Shown one piece after another: positions 23,412-31,668 of a stretch of 64,000 nt of DNA; the first letter of the stretch is position 1; every line of letters begins with the position of its first letter. The DNA is taken from assembly GCF_963678875.1 (NCBI RefSeq), contig NZ_OY787457.1, forward strand, positions 124,001 to 188,000, written 5' to 3'. The notes below the pieces were generated by a model, which ran no database searches, was not told the DNA's origin, and was given only the letters and a program-made list of their open reading frames with translations. This DNA comes from an uncultured Hyphomonas sp. Lineage in GTDB: Bacteria; Pseudomonadota; Alphaproteobacteria; Caulobacterales; Hyphomonadaceae. A program made the translations under genes and the position numbers.

Positions 23412-24302
23412 TCAGACTTCTGACTGGGAAGCTTGACGCGCCTTCTCAGTTTCGCGGACCGGCGGAAGACCGAAGAGACGTCGATAGTCGCGCGTGAACT
23501 GCTGCACGCTCGCATAGCCGACTGCGAAGGCGGCAGCGCTGGACGTCTGGCCTTTGGACAACATCAGCCGCCGGGCTTCGATCAGGCGCAATTGCTTCTG
23601 AAACTGGATCGGCGAAAGAGAGGTCTGAGCACGAAAATGATGATGGAACGTGGACGCACTCATGCCCGCGACGCCCGCCAGCCGTTCAATCGAAATCGCT
23701 GTTGCGAACTCTGCGCGAATGATGTCAATCGCGCGGGCGATACGGGCTGTGTGGCTATTGGGAAAGCCGAGACGGGCGATCGCCTCGCCGTGGCGTCCGG
23801 CAAGCAACCAGTGATGCATTTCCCGAACCAGCAATGTCCGCAGCGGGGAAAGTGAGGCCGGACGATCATGCAAACTGATCATGCGTAGTGCCACGTCCGA
23901 TACTTCATGATCGGTGTTCTGAGAAGTTGCAGAATCGGCAAGGCTTAGCGCCGTATTCATTTCGGTGATGCAATCGGCTATCAGGGCAGGGTCAAGCCGG
24001 AGTGAGAATGACAGGTAGGGTTCGCTTTGCTTTGCTTCGACGATTCGAGTCAGCGTTGGGTGGTTCGATGAAACCACCATCGAATCGCCGGAACCGACTG
24101 TGAAAGATATTTCGCCCATGGTCACATGCTTGGCGCCTTGAGCAACCAAACAGATCAGTGGACGTTCGATTGCATATTTTACATCTTGCGTGCCAGTCGC
24201 GCGTAGGAGCGTCATGCCGGGGATGCATGTCCGTGCGATTCCGTTTGCGTCGGCATGAGCCCGAGTGAAGCGATCTATCGCTGTAGTCAGCGCGGCATTC
24301 AT
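23412..24302 (-). CDS. AraC family transcriptional regulator
   Basis: This is a 296-residue regulator: an N-terminal AraC_N-type cupin-like domain (about 25-175, containing RPLICLVAQGAKHVTMGE) and two helix-turn-helix motifs in the C-terminal 100 residues (IERLAGVAGMSASTFHHHFR and SSAAAFAVGYASVQQFTRDYRRLFG). The start ATG at 24302 is 146 bases from the divergent monooxygenase-like gene, the usual arrangement for a regulator and its target. Codon use is less GC-rich than in the flanking housekeeping genes, suggesting recent acquisition of this pair. The inducer is unknown. Confidence 0.9.
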   Translation of the reverse strand: MNAALTTAIDRFTRAHADANGIARTCIPGMTLLRATGTQDVKYAIERPLICLVAQGAKHVTMGEISFTVGSGDSMVVSSNHPTLTRIVEAKQSEPYLSFSLRLDPALIADCITEMNTALSLADSATSQNTDHEVSDVALRMISLHDRPASLSPLRTLLVREMHHWLLAGRHGEAIARLGFPNSHTARIARAIDIIRAEFATAISIERLAGVAGMSASTFHHHFRAQTSLSPIQFQKQLRLIEARRLMLSKGQTSSAAAFAVGYASVQQFTRDYRRLFGLPPVRETEKARQASQSEV

Positions 24303-24447
24303 GAAATTAATCTATTGGCCAACGGCCTCATTGGCAAACAATTCCGGAGAAACAGGCAAAGAAGCCGTAGTTTCAGGCCCCCCGGATGCGGTGTGGATCG
24401 ATAGGATTGGCGAGGAAATCCAGCATGCAGATATGAGGAGAGGAAGA

Positions 24448-24822
24448 ATGGCGGACACCAATGGCACAGGCCAGCACGAAGGCGTGAAGATGACGGGCAA
24501 GGACGGCGCCGACGGTCCAAAAGCGTTCATGATCCTGATTGAAGCCAGGCCCGGCAAAGAGCACGAAGTAGTGCGCATGCTAGGGGACATTCGCGAATGC
24601 GTTGAGGTTGAGCCAGCGACGGGTCCTTGGTATGCGGTGCAGCTGTCTGCGACCAGTTTTGCGATTTATGAGGCTTTCCCGGATATCGCTGGTCGCAATG
24701 CTCATGTCGCTGGCGCCGGAGGTGACATTTTCCGTGATGTGGAACGAATGAATGCAATTCTTTCCAAGCCGGCTCATGTGCAAAAGGTCGACATTCTCTT
24801 CAGCAAGAAGCTGTTCGCTTGA
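24448..24822 (+). CDS. Antibiotic-biosynthesis-monooxygenase-like (ABM) protein
   Basis: This is a 124-residue soluble protein; residues 26-124 resemble the dimeric ferredoxin-like ABM fold: AFMILIEARPGKEHEVVRMLGDI..., with WYAVQLSATSFAIYEAFPD as the central sheet and AHVQKVDILFSKKLF as the last strand. These proteins oxidise quinone-like compounds or act as stress proteins. GAGGAGAGG seven bases before the ATG at 24448 fixes the start; upstream in-frame starts lie inside the AraC gene. It is divergently paired with the AraC gene and probably its target. Beyond ABM-like the substrate is unknown; the remote similarity is a visual judgment. Confidence 0.7.
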   Translation: MADTNGTGQHEGVKMTGKDGADGPKAFMILIEARPGKEHEVVRMLGDIRECVEVEPATGPWYAVQLSATSFAIYEAFPDIAGRNAHVAGAGGDIFRDVERMNAILSKPAHVQKVDILFSKKLFA

Positions 24823-24914
24823 GCGCTCGGGCAACACAGAAAGGCCAAGGCGTCCCGTGAGCTGAGGAGCCACCTCGTCGCTGCCAAGGTCCATTTTCGG
24901 CGATTTCCAGCCCC

Positions 24915-26237
24915 TCACCCCTCCGAAATGTCTGCGCCCAGCGTCGCCATATGGGCGAGGAAGTCCGGATACGATGTATCGATCATGGAGATGTCGTCGA
25001 CGCGGACGGGGTTCTGCGTGGCGGTACCCATGACGAGGGCGCTCATGGCGATGCGGTGGTCGTGATGGGTTTCGACGAGGCCGCCGCCCGGCACCTTGCC
25101 AGCGCAGCCTTTCACGATGAAGCCGTCCGGCGTGCCTTCCGCCTCGACGCCGTTGGCGCGGAGCATGGCGACGGTGGCGTCGATGCGGTCTGATTCCTTG
25201 ACGCGCAGTTCTTCCGCGCCGGTGACAACCGTCTCGCCCTCGGCAAAGGCGGCGAGGACGGCAAGGATCGGGAACTCGTCGATCATGGAGGCGACATAGC
25301 GCTCCGGCACGTGGATGCCTTTCAGGTGCGCATAGCCGGACGCGATATTGATCTGGCGCTCGCCTGCGGCTTCGCCCGCTTCTTCGGCACCGAGATGCGC
25401 GCCCATCAGGTTTGCGACATCATAGAAGCCGGACCGGGTCGGGTTCGACATGACGCCGTCGATCTGAACGTCGCTGGCCGGGGAGAGGATGCCCGCTGCC
25501 ACGAGGAAGGCGGCGGAGGAGGGGTCGCCCGGAATCGCGGCCTCGATCGCGCGCAGCGTCTGCCCGCCCCGAATCAAGATGCGCGTCGGCTCGCCCGGCT
25601 TGCGCTCCACGCCGACCTCGACGCCGAAGCCGCGCAGCATGCGTTCGGTATGGTCGCGGGTGGGCTTGGCTTCTTCCACCACGGTCGTGCCGTTCGCCGA
25701 AAGGCCCGCCAGCATGACGGCGGATTTCACCTGCGCGGAGGCCTGCGGCGGGGCGTAGGTGATGGCGTTCAGGTTTTTCGAGCCGGTCAGGGAGAAGGGC
25801 AGGCGCCCGTCCGGGCCGGCCGTATCGGTCAGGCCCATCTGGCGCAGCGGGGTCAGGATGCGGTTCATCGGGCGGGAGCAGAGGCTTTTGTCGCCCGTCA
25901 GCTCTGCGGTGAGGTCATGCCCCGCCATGACGCCCATCATCAGGCGCGAGCCCGTGCCGGAATTTCCGAAGTCCAGAATGCCCGCCGGAGACGAGAGGCC
26001 TTTGGCGCCGACACCGGTGACTTCCCAGGTCCCGCCGCCAAGGCGTTTCACGTCCGCGCCGAGGGCCGACATGGCCGCGCCGGTGCGCAATACGTCGTCG
26101 CCTTCCAGCATGCCGGTGAAGTGGCTGGTGCCTTCTGCGAGCCCTCCGAAAATCAGCGCGCGATGGCTGCAGGATTTGTCGCCAGGCGCCCGGATGGCGC
26201 CTTTGAGGGATTTGACGGGACGGCTGGTCCAGACCAT
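24915..26237 (-). CDS. aroA: 3-phosphoshikimate 1-carboxyvinyltransferase (EPSP synthase)
   Basis: AroA transfers enolpyruvate from PEP to shikimate-3-phosphate for aromatic amino-acid synthesis, feeding the tryptophan branch encoded earlier. Identified by APGDKSCSHRALIFGGLAEG (substrate-binding Lys and Ser-Arg), LDFGNSGTGSRLMMG, SAQVKSAVMLAGL and DEFPILAVLAAFAEG with the final RVKESDRI. It has 440 residues, a normal length. The type appears to be the class II-like (Agrobacterium CP4-like) AroA, judged by SHRALIFGG and NSGTGSRLMMG. It lies upstream of cmk in most relatives but is separated here by the accessory block. Confidence 0.95.
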   Translation of the reverse strand: MVWTSRPVKSLKGAIRAPGDKSCSHRALIFGGLAEGTSHFTGMLEGDDVLRTGAAMSALGADVKRLGGGTWEVTGVGAKGLSSPAGILDFGNSGTGSRLMMGVMAGHDLTAELTGDKSLCSRPMNRILTPLRQMGLTDTAGPDGRLPFSLTGSKNLNAITYAPPQASAQVKSAVMLAGLSANGTTVVEEAKPTRDHTERMLRGFGVEVGVERKPGEPTRILIRGGQTLRAIEAAIPGDPSSAAFLVAAGILSPASDVQIDGVMSNPTRSGFYDVANLMGAHLGAEEAGEAAGERQINIASGYAHLKGIHVPERYVASMIDEFPILAVLAAFAEGETVVTGAEELRVKESDRIDATVAMLRANGVEAEGTPDGFIVKGCAGKVPGGGLVETHHDHRIAMSALVMGTATQNPVRVDDISMIDTSYPDFLAHMATLGADISEG

Positions 26238-26350
26238 GTAGTTTTCCGAGCTGAATTTTTGCGTGAATTGGGGCTTTGACAGCGCGCGGCGTTCATGGCA
26301 AGCGCCGCCCAGATCAAAAACCAGAAATCCAACGAGGAGGCGTGTCGCCC

Positions 26351-26869
26351 GTGTCGAAAGACAAGCTTGGAACCAAGCAGGTTTGCCCGTCCTGCGAAGC
26401 CCGTTTCTACGACCTCAACAAACGCCCGGCCGTTTGCCCGAAATGCGGGGAGGAATTCGACCCCGAAGACGAGGTCATCCGCACCACCATCACCAAGGTG
26501 AAAGCCAAGGCTGCCCGCGCTGCGGTCAAGACCGAAGACGAAGACGAGGATGATGACGACGAGGACGAGAAGGCAACGGCCGCCCGTTCCGACGACGATT
26601 CCGATGATGAGGATGAAGGCGACGACGACGAAGAAGCCAAGGAACTCGGCGACGACGACGAAGTGATCCTCGAAGGCGGCGACGACGAGGAAGACGATGA
26701 GTCCGGCACCAAAGTGCCGAGCGGCTTCAATGAAGACGGCGTCGATGATGATGACGATGACGACATCATCCTGACCGATGACGATGACGATGATTTCGAA
26801 ATCGACGATGACGGCGATGACGATGATGACGATCTTGCCCTCGACGATGACGAGGAAGATGAGAAATAG
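26351..26869 (+). CDS. TIGR02300 (FYDLNK) zinc-ribbon protein with acidic tail
   Basis: The N-terminus has a zinc ribbon (Cys12, Cys15, Cys29, Cys32 in VCPSCEARFYDLNKRPAVCPKC); the conserved FYDLNK between the pairs gives the family its name. From about residue 60 the chain is dominated by Asp and Glu to the end (172 residues), a polyacidic tail. Function unknown; the gene is found next to aroA in many alphaproteobacteria. The GTG at 26351 is chosen because GAGGAGG is 10 bases upstream; the GTG at 26342 would be directly on the ribosome-binding site. The acidic tail suggests chaperone- or ribosome-related binding or a calcium/basic-protein interaction, which is inference. Confidence 0.85.
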   Translation: MSKDKLGTKQVCPSCEARFYDLNKRPAVCPKCGEEFDPEDEVIRTTITKVKAKAARAAVKTEDEDEDDDDEDEKATAARSDDDSDDEDEGDDDEEAKELGDDDEVILEGGDDEEDDESGTKVPSGFNEDGVDDDDDDDIILTDDDDDDFEIDDDGDDDDDDLALDDDEEDEK

Positions 26870-26880
26870 ACTTGAAAGCC

Positions 26881-26910
26881 GGAAGAGGGGGGGATAAACC
26901 CCGCTCTTCC
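26881..26910 (+). terminator. Hairpin after the zinc-ribbon gene
   Basis: GGAAGAG-GGGG pairs with CCCC-CTCTTCC around a short AT-rich loop, 12 bases after the stop codon. It lacks a U tract. The tRNA-Ala gene begins seven bases beyond, so it may separate the mRNA from the tRNA precursor rather than stop transcription. Confidence 0.5.
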
Positions 26911-26916
26911 CGGTCC

Positions 26917-26992
<76 letters not shown>

Positions 26993-27020
26993 TTTTCCTT
27001 CCGGACAATACAGCCCGCTT

Positions 27021-27671
27021 CTATGCGGTTTTCAGCGTCAGCAGCCTGATGCCCGCTGCGCCGAACAGCGCACCGATCACAATGTCGAACGGCCGCCGCA
27101 TTGTCCGGTAAGCCCGCACCGCTGAGCGTGTGGAAAACAGGCAGGCATATCCCACAAAGATCGCCGTGCCGGCGGCTGCGCATACGGATACGGCTGTGAA
27201 CAGGAAGGCCGGAGGCGCTGTGGACGCGGCGCCGACCGACAGGGTCGCCATCCAGACAAGCGGCGCTTTCGGATTTGTCAGGTGCAGCAGCAGGCCGCGC
27301 AGGTATTGCCGGCCGTGCGAGATGGGTTCGGGCGCTGCTTCCGGCGCACCTGGCGAAGTCTTGCGGCTGGCGGACCGGAATGCCTTGAACGCCAGGAAAA
27401 GCAGGTAGAGGCCGCCGGCCATCTTCATCGCCGTGAAGAACAGGACGGACGTTTTCAGCGCCGCCACAAAGCCGAGCGCAGCGACGCAGGCCCAGAAGAT
27501 CGACCCCGTCACGACGCCGAGCGACAGCATGATGCCCGCCGCGCGCCCCTCACGGGCGGAGACGTTCATGATCATCAGCGTCGCAGGGCCGGGGCTGGCC
27601 GCGCCGACGATGAAAACGGACAGGATCAGTAACAAATTCGGCAGGTAGAGGCTGACAAGGTCGGCAGGCAT
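27021..27671 (-). CDS. LysE family translocator
   Basis: An amino-acid exporter-type inner-membrane protein of 216 residues with six likely transmembrane segments. The start motif VFIVGAASPGPATLMIMN is the conserved first helix of the LysE/RhtB family (the GPxT... part), and HLTNPKAPLVWMATLSVG lies in the middle. The ATG at 27671 was chosen since it begins the hydrophobic first helix; the frame is open far upstream but without membrane character. It is convergent with the tRNA gene, so its transcription runs towards it. Substrate (Lys, Thr, homoserine or other) not determinable. Confidence 0.88.
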   Translation of the reverse strand: MPADLVSLYLPNLLLILSVFIVGAASPGPATLMIMNVSAREGRAAGIMLSLGVVTGSIFWACVAALGFVAALKTSVLFFTAMKMAGGLYLLFLAFKAFRSASRKTSPGAPEAAPEPISHGRQYLRGLLLHLTNPKAPLVWMATLSVGAASTAPPAFLFTAVSVCAAAGTAIFVGYACLFSTRSAVRAYRTMRRPFDIVIGALFGAAGIRLLTLKTA

Positions 27672-27899
27672 GGCATTTTCCCACAGGGCTGAGTTGTGCG
27701 ATCTGCAGCAGACACAGCACATAAAACGAGGAAGAGACAGCACTTTTCCGTGATCGCACGCCTTGAAGAGACCGCATCCCGGCACTTGAAGCGCCACAAT
27801 TGGACCCCACCTTGATAAGGAACGAAAGGTGCCCAAAGCTGCCTGCCCAAGGGACCTCATGTTCGCCGTATCTGTCGTACGACGGAAAGGAGTGCCGAC

Positions 27900-28139
27900 A
27901 TGTTGAACGACGAAAACACACCCCGCTTCGATGCGGATCCCATCGTCTACATTCGCCACCTGGGTGCAGACGAAGTGCAGGACCTTGTGCCCGCCAATGC
28001 CCTTGAAGGGATTGGCCGGCCGGAAGACCTGTTCATCGTGTCCTCTGCCGACGGCCAGCAATTGGCTATCGTCGAGGGCCGTGACGCGGCTTTCGCCGCT
28101 GCCCGGCTGCACGACCTGACCCCGGTCAGCGTGCACTGA
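27900..28139 (+). CDS. DUF1150 family protein
   Basis: This is a 79-residue soluble protein with IVYIRHLGADEVQDLV, EGIGRPEDLFIVSSADGQ and AIVEGRDAAFAAARLHDLTPVSVH at the C-terminus, a pattern characteristic of alphaproteobacterial DUF1150 proteins, which are often encoded beside an Hsp20 gene. No hsp20 is present here: the upstream 228-base gap contains no coding sequence. AAAGGAG eight bases before the ATG fixes the start. A terminator follows 45 bases after the stop. Confidence 0.85.
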   Translation: MLNDENTPRFDADPIVYIRHLGADEVQDLVPANALEGIGRPEDLFIVSSADGQQLAIVEGRDAAFAAARLHDLTPVSVH

Positions 28140-28184
28140 GGGCAACAAGGGACACCATATAGAGACCATATATGGATCATGGAC

Positions 28185-28215
28185 GCCCCGCCCGCAGAGA
28201 TGCCGGCGGGGCTTT
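28185..28215 (+). terminator. Terminator after DUF1150 gene
   Basis: The 8-bp stem GCCCCGCC/GGCGGGGC with a 12-base loop is followed by TTT and an AT-rich run. It lies 75 bases before the start of the beta-helix lipoprotein gene and isolates it from DUF1150. Confidence 0.75.
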
Positions 28216-28289
28216 CTATTGCGGCCCTTGCTATTTCCTCCACGGAAGTTGACACTGGCGTCAACTATAATCCGGGGAGGATAACGGGC

Positions 28290-29549
28290 ATGAGACCCAT
28301 CATTCTGGCAGTGGCCGCTGCCGCAATCCTGGCGCCTGCCGCCTGTTCCAAAAACGAGGCCCCTGCGCCGGAAGCGGCTGCGCCCGCCGAAGAGGGCGTC
28401 GTGCATGTGTCTGCCGAGGGCGACTTTGCCGAAAACCTGCAGCTGGCCCTGATCGAGGCGGAACCCGGCCAGACCATCGTGATGCCGGAGGGGACATTCG
28501 AATTCACCACCGGCCTGTCGCTGGACGTGGACGATGTCACGCTCGCCGGCGCCGGGCAGGGCAAGACGATCCTCGACTTTGCCGGCCAGACCGGCGCAGG
28601 CGAGGGCCTGCTGGTGACCGCCGATGATGTGGTGCTCACCGATTTCGGCATTCGCGACACCAAGGGCGACGGCATCAAGTCGAAGGATTCAGACCGCATC
28701 ACCTATCAGTACCTGACGGTGGAATGGTCTGGCGAGCCGGACGAGACGAACGGCGCCTATGGCATCTATCCGGTCGAGTCGACCGATGTGCTGGTGCAGA
28801 ACTGCACCGTGCGCGGCGCCTCCGATGCGGGCATCTATGTCGGCCAGTCGCAGAACATCATCGTCCGCGACTCGGTGGCCGAATACAATGTCGCCGGGAT
28901 CGAGATCGAGAACTCGTCCTATGCAGATGTGTACGGAAATATCGCGCGCCACAATGCGGGCGGCATCCTCGTTTTCGACTTGCCGGACCTGCCCGTGATG
29001 GGCGGGCATTCCACCCGCGTCTATGACAATGACATCGTGGAAAACAACACGAAGAACTTTGCCCCCGTGGGCAACATCGTTGCGGGCGTGCCGAGCGGCA
29101 CCGGCCTGATCGTGATGGCGAATTCGGATGTCTATGTCACCGGCAACCGATTTGCGGACAATCGCAGCGTCCACGTGATGCTGACGGCCTACACCGAGCC
29201 GTTCACGGATGAAAACTACAACCCGCTGCTAAATGATATCACCATTTCCGGCAACACGTATGAGGGCGGTCTGGACGACCCGCAGGGCATGCTGACGCCG
29301 ATTGCGGCGGCCCTTGGCGGACAGTTGCCGGCCATCATGACCGATGGCGTCACGCGCTGGAATGGCGGGGAAGACCAGGCCGTGAACCTCGTCATTGCCG
29401 AGGCACCGGAAGTCGGCTTCATCAATATCGGCCTTGGGGAATACCCGATCGACCCGGCCAAGATGCAGCCGAGCATGGACCGCCCTGCCTCCACCCCGGT
29501 GGCAGAGCGTGAGCCGGTCCTCCTGCCGCAGGACAAGACCCGGCCATGA
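28290..29549 (+). CDS. Parallel beta-helix lipoprotein (TIGR03805 type)
   Basis: A lipoprotein signal (MRPIILAVAAAAILAPAAC, Cys19) is followed by an Ala/Glu/Pro linker and a right-handed parallel beta-helix (about 60-350) of Asn/Asp ladders such as GIYVGQSQNIIVRDSVAEYN and GIEIENSSYADVYGNIARHN. The C-terminal region is capped by a Pro-rich segment. GGGGAGG nine bases before the ATG at 28290 sets the start. The stop overlaps the start of the diheme cytochrome gene by four bases. I recall these two families (TIGR03805 and TIGR03806) as a conserved pair of unknown function; polysaccharide binding or lyase activity would fit the fold but no catalytic residues are evident. Confidence 0.85.
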   Translation: MRPIILAVAAAAILAPAACSKNEAPAPEAAAPAEEGVVHVSAEGDFAENLQLALIEAEPGQTIVMPEGTFEFTTGLSLDVDDVTLAGAGQGKTILDFAGQTGAGEGLLVTADDVVLTDFGIRDTKGDGIKSKDSDRITYQYLTVEWSGEPDETNGAYGIYPVESTDVLVQNCTVRGASDAGIYVGQSQNIIVRDSVAEYNVAGIEIENSSYADVYGNIARHNAGGILVFDLPDLPVMGGHSTRVYDNDIVENNTKNFAPVGNIVAGVPSGTGLIVMANSDVYVTGNRFADNRSVHVMLTAYTEPFTDENYNPLLNDITISGNTYEGGLDDPQGMLTPIAAALGGQLPAIMTDGVTRWNGGEDQAVNLVIAEAPEVGFINIGLGEYPIDPAKMQPSMDRPASTPVAEREPVLLPQDKTRP

Positions 29550-30595
29550 AGCGCGTCCTGCCGTTCGCCTGCCTGATCCTTGCGGCCTGCGGGGCCGGGC
29601 AGGCGGCGGCACCGACCGAACCGAGCCTTGAGACCGTGCTGGCGGACAAGCCAGCGCCGCTGCTGTCGGATTATGGATTTTTCGAGGATGCAGGCGCCAA
29701 TATTCCCGCGCGCCGCGTGAAGGCCTATGACCTGATCAATCCGCTATTCTCCGATCATGCGGCCAAGCACCGCTTCATCTATGTGCCGCCGGGCGAGTAT
29801 GTGAAAGCCGATGGCGCGGGCCTGCCGGACTTCCCGGTCGGCACGGCGCTGTTGAAGACGTTCGCTTTTGCGCCGGATATGCGCGCCCCGGAAGAGGGCG
29901 CCTACAAGGTCGAAACGCGGGTCATCATCCGCAAGGCCGATGGCTGGGCGGCGTTTCCCTATGTCTGGAACGAGGACGGCACGGAGGCGGAATACGCCCC
30001 CATCGGCGCGCGGCGCACGATTGAAACGATCAGCCCCGGCGGGGAGCCGCTGGAGATCCACTACGAAGTGCCGAACAAGAACCAGTGCAAGACCTGCCAC
30101 CAGTCGGGCGATGCGATCCGGCCCATCGGGCCCAAGCTGCGCAATCTGGATCATCCGGGCCCGGCCGGTGTGGACCAGCTGTCGGACTGGGTGGCGGCAG
30201 GCATGCTGGACGGCGTGCCGCTGGGCATGAAGGCGTCGCCTTCAGCCGTGGATATGAGCCTGCCACTGGATGCACGGGCGCGCGGCTATCTCGACATCAA
30301 TTGCGGCCATTGCCACAAGCCGGACGGCTCGGCCTCGAACTCCGGCCTGTGGCTGACACTGGAGGAAACCTCGCTGACGCGCCTCGGCCTGAAGAAGCAT
30401 CCGACGGCGGCGGGCCGCGGCTCCGGCGACCGGCGCTATGTGATCGATCCGGGGCACCCGGAGGACTCCATCCTGGCCTTCCGCATGGCCTCCACCGAAC
30501 CCGGCATCGCCATGCCCGAACTGGGGCGGACCTTGTCAGATCCGGTGGGCATCGACCTGATCAATCAGTGGATTGCGGAGATGGAGACGGAGTGA
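29546..30595 (+). CDS. Diheme c-type cytochrome lipoprotein (TIGR03806 type)
   Basis: The lipoprotein signal MKRVLPFACLILAAC (Cys15) is followed by a body with two haem c sites: CKTCH and CGHCH about 75 residues apart, so two haems may be bound. Both lie in the C-terminal half, while the N-terminal part (RVKAYDLINPLFSDHAAKHRF...) is a large domain without recognised motifs. It is 349 residues. The gene is coupled to the beta-helix gene by a 4-base overlap. The pair could form a surface electron-transfer or saccharide-oxidation complex; this is inference. Family name is from memory. Confidence 0.87.
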   Translation: MKRVLPFACLILAACGAGQAAAPTEPSLETVLADKPAPLLSDYGFFEDAGANIPARRVKAYDLINPLFSDHAAKHRFIYVPPGEYVKADGAGLPDFPVGTALLKTFAFAPDMRAPEEGAYKVETRVIIRKADGWAAFPYVWNEDGTEAEYAPIGARRTIETISPGGEPLEIHYEVPNKNQCKTCHQSGDAIRPIGPKLRNLDHPGPAGVDQLSDWVAAGMLDGVPLGMKASPSAVDMSLPLDARARGYLDINCGHCHKPDGSASNSGLWLTLEETSLTRLGLKKHPTAAGRGSGDRRYVIDPGHPEDSILAFRMASTEPGIAMPELGRTLSDPVGIDLINQWIAEMETE

Positions 30596-30648
30596 GCCGT
30601 AGGTGATCAGAGACAAAAGATAAGGCCATTGGATCGCATCGCATTCTG

Positions 30649-31569
30649 ATGCTGGGCGGCTTGGAAAAAGTTCGTTATCTGAGTGGCATGAAAGACTTCA
30701 GATTATCTCGCGGTTTGTGCGCTGTTGTTGGCGAAAGCCTTTCGGGGTCGCACGCTACTCTGGATGCACTTTTCGAATCTAGCGGTGCGCCAGGAGAACC
30801 GCCTGATCTAGCCCATCACTCAAAGTGGAAGGAATGGCTGTTCCGTGCGGGGCAGGATCCAGAAGTGGATAGTCTGAAAGTATTGGGGAACATTCTGGAG
30901 GAATTCATGGATGTGGAACCGGTCGATGAATATTCGTTAGAGCAATGGAAGCAGAACAAGGCGCGTGTTGAAAAGGCGCTGGCCGACAATGGGTTGGAGT
31001 ATTATCAGGGTGGCCGTGTTATCCCGAACGGTGTTCCGCTCAAGTCCGAAAGTGGTGGAGGGCGGACAGATGTGCCGATTGGTCCAGAGGGAAAGATTGG
31101 TCCAAGTTCAGTAGAAGACCTTTTGGCAGTCATAGTGCGGGGCATACCGCGCGCGATGTACCCTCTATCACATAGGAGAAGGGGAGCGGACGCTCTCTCC
31201 TTCTCGAACGAATATGACGTGCAAGACCTATTGCATGCGATGTTGAGACCTTGGGTCGCGGACGTGCGTTCTGAGGAGTTCACGCCCAGCTATGCTGGCT
31301 CCAGCACACGAATGGATTTCTTACTCCCAGCCCATGAAACCGTGATCGAAACGAAATCTGTCCGGGACTCTGGTCATGCCCGAAAAATTGGGGACGAATT
31401 GATCATCGATATCGCTCACTACGCCGTCCACCCAGGCTGCAAGTATCTGTGGTGTGTGATCTACGACCCGGAGCGCTTGATAAAAAATGTGGGTGGCTTG
31501 GTCTCCGACTTGGAAGGAGAGCATGCGAATGGTGCCAATAGTGTTTTGGTTCGCGTCATAGTGGTCTGA
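30649..31569 (+). CDS. PD-(D/E)XK nuclease-like protein (DpnII/MboI-type)
   Basis: A 306-residue protein whose C-terminal half holds a restriction-type nuclease core: NEYDVQDLLHAMLRPW, then TPSYAGSSTRMDF (Asp223) and TVIETK (Glu234, Lys236), which make the PD-(D/E)XK active site. The N-terminal half is helical and not recognised. No methyltransferase lies beside it, so it is unlikely to be a free restriction enzyme; a defence role is possible but unproven. Base composition is visibly less GC-rich than the neighbours, suggesting transfer. Start is uncertain: ATG 30649, or ATG 30688 (MKDFRLSRGL) which has GAGTGG before it. Confidence 0.7.
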   Translation: MLGGLEKVRYLSGMKDFRLSRGLCAVVGESLSGSHATLDALFESSGAPGEPPDLAHHSKWKEWLFRAGQDPEVDSLKVLGNILEEFMDVEPVDEYSLEQWKQNKARVEKALADNGLEYYQGGRVIPNGVPLKSESGGGRTDVPIGPEGKIGPSSVEDLLAVIVRGIPRAMYPLSHRRRGADALSFSNEYDVQDLLHAMLRPWVADVRSEEFTPSYAGSSTRMDFLLPAHETVIETKSVRDSGHARKIGDELIIDIAHYAVHPGCKYLWCVIYDPERLIKNVGGLVSDLEGEHANGANSVLVRVIVV

Positions 31570-31668
31570 TTGTAGAAAGTTGCACAAGTATTCGGACTCC
31601 CACTCCCGCTTGCTCTTCCACACCCTCAGGCATAGGGTGCGCGCGCTTTAACCCCGAGGACCAAAACG

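Noticed and set aside
22785..23423. Long plus-strand frame across the macrodomain gene
   Set aside because: It is the mirror of the high-GC macrodomain gene, which has clear motifs on the other strand.
27760..27830. A CTTGAAG-type heat-shock (sigma-32) promoter before DUF1150
   Set aside because: CTTGAA is present but the -10 element is not at the right distance; too weak to list.
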